Assembly (NCBI GenBank): GCA_017881765.1
Contig: JADGQN010000308.1
Location: 1 to 6,019, forward strand
Reading direction: 5' to 3'
Source: Syntrophobacterales bacterium
GTDB taxonomy: Bacteria; Desulfobacterota; Syntrophorhabdia; Syntrophorhabdales; WCHB1-27
DNA length: 6,019 nucleotides
This document shows, piece after piece, positions 1 to 3,246 of the stretch (positions are counted from its first letter, which is position 1; each line of letters begins with the position of its first letter). Under the pieces are notes generated by a model. That model searched no databases. It had not been told where the DNA came from and saw only the letters and a program-made list of their open reading frames with translations. Both the position numbers and the translations under genes were made by a program.

Positions 1-588
1 GAAGAAGTGCTTGCTATGGTTGACGATCAGCTGAAGGAGAAAACGCCTCCTCTTGATATTGTGAAGGCACTGAATGACGGCATGGTCCAGGTGGGAGAAT
101 GCTTTGCCGCCTGCGAATATTTTATCAGCGAGCTCATCTATTCCAGTCACATCATGAAAGAGGTCATGACGCGGCTGGACCCTCTATTTGAGCAGACAGA
201 TTCAGGTGAATCAGGAGAAAAAGTGGTGATCGGCACGGTGAAAGGGGATATCCACGATATCGGGAAAAATATCGTCGTGACGTTGATACGGAATGCCGGC
301 TTTAAAGTCATTGACCTTGGAGTTGATGTCCCTGCGGAGCGATTCGTGGAGGTCCTTAAGGAAACAGGAGCCAAAGTGCTTGCACTGAGCTGTTTGCTCA
401 ACCTTGCGATTACAGAGATGAAGCATGTGATGGAAGTGATAGAGGCATCCGGGATAAGAGATAGCGTTAAGGTCATCGTTGGCGGGCAGCCCATTGATGA
501 GGAGATCCGTCGTTACGTGGGGGCAGACTATTATGGTGCTGACGCACCCGCGGGCATACGCATTTGTAAACAGATTTACGGAGAGTGA
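1..588 (+). CDS. Corrinoid (B12-binding) methyl-carrier protein, 5'-truncated by window edge
   Basis: This is the cytoplasmic cobalamin-carrying partner of a corrinoid-dependent methyltransferase system (MtbC/MttC-like family). It accepts a methyl group from a substrate-specific methyltransferase and passes it on to a second methyltransferase. 195 codons are visible and the frame is open to base 1, so about 15-25 residues are probably missing. Visible residues 1-65 match the helical cap domain (pattern VGECF..CEYFISELI). The Rossmann-like B12 domain follows, with the base-off motif D83-x-H85-x-x-G88 (H85 is the expected lower cobalt ligand), the S130-x-L132 motif that normally lies near the dimethylbenzimidazole tail, and G161-G162. 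C131 stands where many homologues have a small residue. GTG at 7 and ATG at 16 are unlikely starts because they would clip the cap domain. The partner methyltransferase is not in view, so the substrate (methylamines, betaines or methoxy-aromatics) cannot be told. The fold assignment is firm and the pathway is open. Confidence 0.93.
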   Translation, partial: EEVLAMVDDQLKEKTPPLDIVKALNDGMVQVGECFAACEYFISELIYSSHIMKEVMTRLDPLFEQTDSGESGEKVVIGTVKGDIHDIGKNIVVTLIRNAGFKVIDLGVDVPAERFVEVLKETGAKVLALSCLLNLAITEMKHVMEVIEASGIRDSVKVIVGGQPIDEEIRRYVGADYYGADAPAGIRICKQIYGE

Positions 589-618
589 GCTCGGCAGTCA
601 CTGAGACAGCTTCCCTAC

Positions 619-651
619 CCCAATCTCGGAAGATTGAGGCTCAAATCTTTT
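619..651 (+). terminator. Weak terminator/attenuator-like hairpin after the corrinoid gene
   Basis: CAATCT (621-626) and AGATTG (631-636) form a perfect 6-bp stem around a CGGA loop, extended by CC/GG outside one mismatch. The right arm can instead pair with the following CTCAAATCT (640-648), which runs into TTTT at 648-651, so two exclusive hairpins are possible. The stem is AT-rich and the T-run is short. If it works at all, it probably only reduces read-through into the next two genes. Confidence 0.22.
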
Positions 652-666
652 GTTCCCGCAGCCATT

Positions 667-672
667 GGAGGG
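667..672 (+). promoter_or_regulatory. Ribosome binding site that sets the start at 680
   Basis: GGAGGG lies 7 nt before ATG 680. This supports 680 over an in-frame upstream start at 650, which has no comparable site and would put polar residues ahead of the signal peptide. Confidence 0.7.
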
Positions 673-679
673 CAGATCC

Positions 680-943
680 ATGAAGACAAGACCAACATGG
701 CGTAAGTCGCTCCTATTGACGTGCCTGTTTGTCCTACCATTATTCTTTCCGACTCATACACGGGCCGACATCCTCTGGAGAAACACCGCCACCGGTCAAA
801 ATGCCCTCTGGTGCATGAACGGCGCAGCCGTTATTATTGTGCTCGCGCTCGGCCGTGAAATAGGGGGAAAAACGATGGAGCAGATTACCCGGGGCAACGT
901 CATAGGCACCTATATGTCCGGAGGAAAACTTACCTTGCCCTAA
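680..943 (+). CDS. Small exported protein, probable truncated FG-GAP/VCBS-repeat remnant
   Basis: This is an 87-residue product with a clear Sec signal peptide: basic start (K2, R4, R8, K9), hydrophobic core at residues 10-23, and a plausible cleavage site after T27-R28-A29. The mature part opens at D30 with DILWRNTATGQNALW (30-44) and then C45-M46-N47-G48. This resembles the start of an FG-GAP/VCBS beta-propeller repeat (usual pattern DILWRNT.TG...W.MNG), seen in large secreted or surface proteins. After about residue 51 the similarity ends. The repeat's usual continuation toward its D-x-N-x-D-G calcium loop is absent in this frame, and I did not find it in the frame I checked. The tail (MEQITRGNVIGTYMSGG region, 66-82) is not recognised. 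It sits 91 bp after the corrinoid gene and 42 bp before the SDR start, so it is probably co-transcribed with them. It may be a decayed or rearranged fragment, or a genuine small periplasmic protein. The signal peptide is solid, the family is likely, and function is unknown. Confidence 0.55.
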   Translation: MKTRPTWRKSLLLTCLFVLPLFFPTHTRADILWRNTATGQNALWCMNGAAVIIVLALGREIGGKTMEQITRGNVIGTYMSGGKLTLP

Positions 944-972
944 CTGATCATTTTGATATCGTTTTTGACGGA

Positions 973-978
973 AAGGAG
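973..978 (+). promoter_or_regulatory. Ribosome binding site that sets the SDR start at 986
   Basis: AAGGAG lies 7 nt before ATG 986. A TTG at 953 in the same frame would add 11 residues that overlap this site and precede the usual SDR N-terminus, so it is rejected as the start. Confidence 0.75.
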
Positions 979-985
979 AAAGAAG

Positions 986-1762
986 ATGAGACTTGAAGAT
1001 AAGGTCGCGATCGTGACCGGCGGCGGGAGAGGAATAGGAAAAACAATCGCGCTCACCCTGATGCGGGAAGGGGCGAAGGTTGTTATAGTCGGGAGAACAA
1101 AATCAGATTTGGACAGGGTAGTTGAAGAAGCCGGTGCTGCTGGCGGGCAGATGGAGGCGATGAGAGTAGATGTGTCTAATGAAACAGAAATCGAAGAAAT
1201 GGTCGGAGAGACGGTAAAACGGTTCGGCAAAATAGATATACTGGTCAACAACGCCGGCGCGGTTATTATGTCGCCCGCGGAAAAGATGAGTACCGAGCAG
1301 TGGGACGCAGTGGTCGACGTCAATCTGAAAGCCCCCTTCTTATGCAGTCGGGCGGTGGGGAAGGAGATGATCAAGAGAAGGAGTGGCAAGATCATCAATA
1401 TCTCATCGAGGGGCGGCCACTCGGTCATCCCTCTATCGGCGTCGTACGGAGCAAGTAAAGCAGGTCTCCAGATGCTGACCAAAGCACTGGCCGTCGAATG
1501 GGGTAAGTACAATATCAATGTCAACTCGGTAAGCCCCGGAGTGACTGAAACGGGCATGTTCGCCAAGTTCAGGGCCGATCGCCCCGAGGAGGCGAAAGCC
1601 CGGGAAGATAAAATACCCCTTAAAAGGGTTAATCAGCCGGAGGACGTTGCTAATGCCGTTCTTTTCCTGGCCTCATCGGATGCCGATAAGATAACCGGGG
1701 AGGACATCGGCGTGGATGGCGGGATGCTATCCGTACATCCCGGCTATGTTCACATGCTATAG
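986..1762 (+). CDS. Short-chain dehydrogenase/reductase (SDR), classical FabG-like type
   Basis: This is a 258-residue cytoplasmic NAD(P)-dependent alcohol/ketone oxidoreductase, full length for the classical SDR family (about 250). Visible elements in order: the cofactor loop T11-G-G-G-R-G-I-G18; the end of the second strand with R37; D62-V63 at the adenine pocket; N88-N89-A90-G91; catalytic N113, S141, Y154 and K158 (YxxxK); and the segment NSVSPGVTETGMF, the usual substrate-loop/nicotinamide PG motif. The C-terminus has the usual ITGEDIGVDGGML-type end. R15 and R37 favour NADP(H) over NAD(H), by established SDR rules. Relatives are annotated as 3-oxoacyl-ACP reductases, glucose dehydrogenases or hydroxyacid/steroid dehydrogenases. 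There is no fab cluster nearby, so a catabolic role is more likely than fatty-acid synthesis, but the substrate cannot be read. The gene follows the small exported protein by 42 bp and ends convergently with the GntR gene. Confidence 0.95.
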   Translation: MRLEDKVAIVTGGGRGIGKTIALTLMREGAKVVIVGRTKSDLDRVVEEAGAAGGQMEAMRVDVSNETEIEEMVGETVKRFGKIDILVNNAGAVIMSPAEKMSTEQWDAVVDVNLKAPFLCSRAVGKEMIKRRSGKIINISSRGGHSVIPLSASYGASKAGLQMLTKALAVEWGKYNINVNSVSPGVTETGMFAKFRADRPEEAKAREDKIPLKRVNQPEDVANAVLFLASSDADKITGEDIGVDGGMLSVHPGYVHML

Positions 1763-1804
1763 AGAAATTGCGTGGCGTGCGAAAGGGCCTACAGCCATCC
1801 GCCG

Positions 1805-1857
1805 CCCTGTCTCCCCTTACAGATGAGGGTCAGACGGGAAGAGTCGTACTTTACTCT
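1805..1857. terminator. Hairpin pair in the convergent junction, possible bidirectional terminator
   Basis: The 108 bp between the SDR stop and the GntR stop hold two adjacent inverted repeats. The first pairs CCC-(T)-GTCT (1805-1812) with AGAC-GGG (1832-1838), with CCCT (1814-1817)/AGGG (1826-1829) nested inside. The second pairs AGAGT (1840-1844) with ACTCT (1853-1857). Neither is followed by a strong T-run on either strand. Location between two gene ends is the main argument for termination. Confidence 0.38.
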
Positions 1858-1870
1858 GATTTGAAAGACC

Positions 1871-2629
1871 TTATGCCTTTGTACGTGGGCGCCGCGTCTT
1901 ATCAGTTAAGCGTGCCCGCGCCCGCAGACGCTTTTCCGCCAGTGCCAGGTCCTTTCTCAGAACCTCAACCGCCGCTGCCTTCTTCTTTGCCGCCAGAGCT
2001 TCCACGATCGCCTCGTGGAAGTCGGCCATCTGTCTCGATTCTTTCAAAGCTAGCGGCCTGTAACCGCTCGAGAAATCAGAGAAGACTGCCAGGATAATTT
2101 CCACAACGACCGTAAGGGTGTAATTTTTGGACGCCCGCGCTAAAAGCCTGTGGAAGTCGACATGCTCCTGAAAGGCAGACCTGTTGGACTGCAGCATTCT
2201 CCTAGCTTCCACGACGTTATTCCGGAGGGCTTCAACATCCTCCTTCGCTGCGTTCTTGAAGACGAAGTCGAGCACCAAGACCTCTATAGCCTTTCGCGCC
2301 TCTATGCAGTCCTGAAGTGACATTCTATTAAGTTTGAATGTGTCCAAGAAGAGGCCGGCCAGCTTGGTCAAAATCGTGCCCTCGATGACCGCACCGCCTT
2401 TCACGCCGGACTTTACGGTAATAAAACCGGAAAGCTCAAGCACGCGCAAGGCTTCGCGAACAGACTGACGGCCGACATGAAAAAGTTGGGCCAAGGCGAC
2501 TTCCGAAGGAAGCCGCTGCCCGGGCACCAGCGTTCCGCTGAAAATAAGCTCTTTGAGCTTCTCGGAGACCTCTTCAAAGGTCCTCTTGCTCTTTACCGGT
2601 TTAATTAACGTTTCGTAATCGGTTGCCAC
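1871..2629 (-). CDS. GntR-family transcriptional regulator, FadR subfamily (wHTH + FCD domain)
   Basis: This is a 252-residue DNA-binding regulator of normal FadR-subfamily length. Residues about 15-82 form the winged helix: LPSE (40-43), then R54-Q-S-V-R-E-A-L-R62 as recognition helix, then GFI and a GVKGGAVI wing. Residues about 100-235 form the all-helical FCD ligand domain (IEARKAIE, H156-V-D-F-H160, A166-S-K-N169, F204-H205). FCD domains usually bind small carboxylates through a metal held by one Asp and three His. Here the four aligned positions read H156, H160, H205 and D227, as if Asp and His had changed places at the first and last positions. The C-terminus is strongly basic (RARARL...RRPRTKA). 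The start is GTG at 2629, with AAGGA 9 nt upstream (2643-2639 on the minus strand) and no better in-frame start. It is transcribed away from the Mo-enzyme gene and has its own promoter, which suits an autoregulated local repressor. The ligand is unknown. Confidence 0.93.
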   Translation of the reverse strand: MATDYETLIKPVKSKRTFEEVSEKLKELIFSGTLVPGQRLPSEVALAQLFHVGRQSVREALRVLELSGFITVKSGVKGGAVIEGTILTKLAGLFLDTFKLNRMSLQDCIEARKAIEVLVLDFVFKNAAKEDVEALRNNVVEARRMLQSNRSAFQEHVDFHRLLARASKNYTLTVVVEIILAVFSDFSSGYRPLALKESRQMADFHEAIVEALAAKKKAAAVEVLRKDLALAEKRLRARARLTDKTRRPRTKA

Positions 2630-2715
2630 GATGAGGTTTCCTTGATGAGTATATCCATTAGAAGATAGCGGCGACTGCTCCAGCGCCGGCCGCTTCTATA
2701 GGTACCTTTGGCACA

Positions 2716-2735
2716 TCGGACATATACTCAGACAT
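2716..2735 (-). repeat. Direct repeat ATGTCYGA x2, 12 bp apart, at the GntR gene start site
   Basis: On the minus strand ATGTCTGA (2735-2728) and ATGTCCGA (2723-2716) are offset by exactly 12 bp. They overlap the edge of the -10 box and the expected +1 (near 2728). The core TGTC-N-GA matches the left and centre of the palindrome at 2972-2980, so this is a candidate autoregulatory operator. Confidence 0.4.
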
Positions 2736-2763
2736 TTATATCATTCGCCATTTTCTTCGTCAA
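2735..2763 (-). promoter_or_regulatory. Sigma-70-type promoter for the GntR gene
   Basis: On the minus strand TTGACG (2763-2758) and TATAAA (2740-2735) are separated by exactly 17 bp. Each box matches the consensus at five of six positions. The predicted start near 2728 gives a leader of about 99 nt before the GTG start at 2629. Confidence 0.7.
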
Positions 2764-2775
2764 GTTTCTTTATGC

Positions 2776-2865
2776 TCCATAGTGGATAGGCACACGGGTA
2801 ATAATCTCCTTCCTGCCCCTGCTGCCCATATCGCACTATAAGGAGGCGAAGTAACCATAGTATGG
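2776..2865 (+). repeat. Two CCATAGT-centred palindromes between the divergent promoters
   Basis: TCCA-TAG-TGGA (2776-2786) and CCATA-G-TATGG (2855-2865) share CCATAGT and sit 78 bp apart, both upstream of the rightward promoter. Spacing of about seven helical turns would suit cooperative binding by a second regulator. Between them, TAAGGAGG (2839-2846) is a perfect Shine-Dalgarno sequence with no credible gene after it (only an 8-codon ORF from 2862). Otherwise 2764-2887 shows nothing I can name. Confidence 0.3.
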
Positions 2866-2887
2866 GAATACCCGGACTACAGGAATA

Positions 2888-2935
2888 GGTTGAAAAGGGG
2901 GTTGGAAAAAAGGTTGGAAAAAAGGCTTGACAACC
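2888..2935 (+). repeat. 12-bp tandem repeat abutting the rightward promoter
   Basis: Two identical 12-bp units GGTTGGAAAAAA (2900-2911 and 2912-2923) are preceded in phase by GGTTGAAAAGGG (2888-2899). They are followed in phase by GGCTTGACAACC (2924-2935), which contains the -35 hexamer. The A-tracts could act as an UP-like or bent element, or the units could be activator sites. Exact tandem copies are also prone to slippage, which would change the upstream spacing. Confidence 0.75.
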
Positions 2936-2955
2936 CATATGCGCAATGCTAGAAA
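2927..2955 (+). promoter_or_regulatory. Sigma-70-type promoter driving the molybdoenzyme operon
   Basis: A perfect TTGACA (2927-2932) is followed after exactly 17 bp by TAGAAA (2950-2955), preceded by an extended -10 TG at 2947-2948. The predicted start is near 2962. It points to the oxidoreductase gene at 3247, with no other gene between. An alternative -10, TATAAG at 2960-2965, lacks a matching -35. Confidence 0.72.
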
Positions 2956-2971
2956 CATCTATAAGTCTATG

Positions 2972-2980
2972 TGTCTGACA
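2972..2980. promoter_or_regulatory. Candidate GntR/FadR-type operator palindrome
   Basis: TGTC-T-GACA is a perfect 9-bp odd palindrome. It matches the GTC-N-GAC core common to operators of FadR-subfamily regulators (for example TGGTCNGACCA for E. coli FadR). It lies at about +11 to +19 from the predicted rightward start, a typical place for repression. A FadR-type gene faces it across the same intergenic region. Confidence 0.55.
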
Positions 2981-3232
2981 ATTAGCTCCGGGTCGTCGTC
3001 GAAAGAAAACATACTTGGACTGGCTTGGGAACATTATCCTACGCGTGGTGAACTTGGGGGGACAAAGATGCTGCATTCACCCAACGGAAGATTCGCCAAG
3101 GCGCCTTACGGATTACCGCATCTCCGCAGATATGCTGCCTGTGGGAACTCGACGGGTTATGAACATGTCTGAATCTCGAATTGCAAGGAATCTTTTCAGG
3201 ACGTCTCTGTACACCGGATTAACTCAATTTGT

Positions 3233-3239
3233 GAGGTGA
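3233..3239 (+). promoter_or_regulatory. Ribosome binding site that favours start at 3247
   Basis: GAGGTGA ends 7 nt before ATG 3247 but only 4 nt before the adjacent in-frame GTG at 3244. ATG 3247 is therefore preferred; the difference is one residue. Confidence 0.65.
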
Positions 3240-3246
3240 ATTTGTG

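Larger units (their letters stand above)
2962..3246 (+). other. Long (about 285 nt) untranslated leader of the molybdoenzyme operon
   Basis: No convincing gene lies between the predicted start site and the molybdoenzyme. Structure-prone elements include GGTGAA (3047-3052)/TTCACC (3076-3081), a competing TTGGG (3054-3058)/CCCAA (3080-3084), the self-complementary AAGGCGCCTT (3098-3107), a bulged GCATCT/AGATATGC hairpin (about 3118-3135), and CTGAA (3169-3173)/TTCAG (3195-3199). A 34-codon ORF (3068-3172) and a GTG-started ORF (3049-3239) lack good ribosome sites and recognisable products. I cannot match it to a known riboswitch class by eye. A cis-regulatory RNA is possible. Confidence 0.4.

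Noticed and set aside
650..679. Upstream extension of the small exported protein
   Set aside because: A good ribosome site (667-672) lies inside it, and the signal peptide begins properly at 680.
940..1566. 208-codon open frame on the minus strand inside the SDR gene
   Set aside because: It is antisense to a well-supported SDR; its composition (Ser/Thr/Ile/Leu-rich, low complexity) is typical of a shadow frame.
1768..2097. 109-codon plus-strand frame just after the SDR
   Set aside because: Most of it is antisense to the GntR C-terminus; it is Pro/Ser-rich with no ribosome site and is explained by codon bias of the opposite gene.
2741..3076. 111-codon minus-strand frame across the control region
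   Set aside because: It spans the tandem repeat (giving an FFPT-type repeat in translation) and both promoters; no ribosome site or domain is visible.
3015..3239. Plus-strand frame of up to 74 codons ending just before the molybdoenzyme, considered as a leader peptide
   Set aside because: The start is a TTG without a ribosome site, its end overlaps the next gene's ribosome site, and the product is unrecognised. A leader peptide is not excluded but not supported.
2630..3246. Insertion sequence or attachment site in the gene-poor control region
   Set aside because: I found no terminal inverted repeats, target duplication, transposase or tRNA fragment; the repeats present are short and promoter-linked.
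2962..3246. Cobalamin or cyclic-di-GMP riboswitch in the leader
   Set aside because: I could not find the B12-box pattern or the conserved c-di-GMP aptamer core by eye; a computed covariance search would be needed to exclude other classes.
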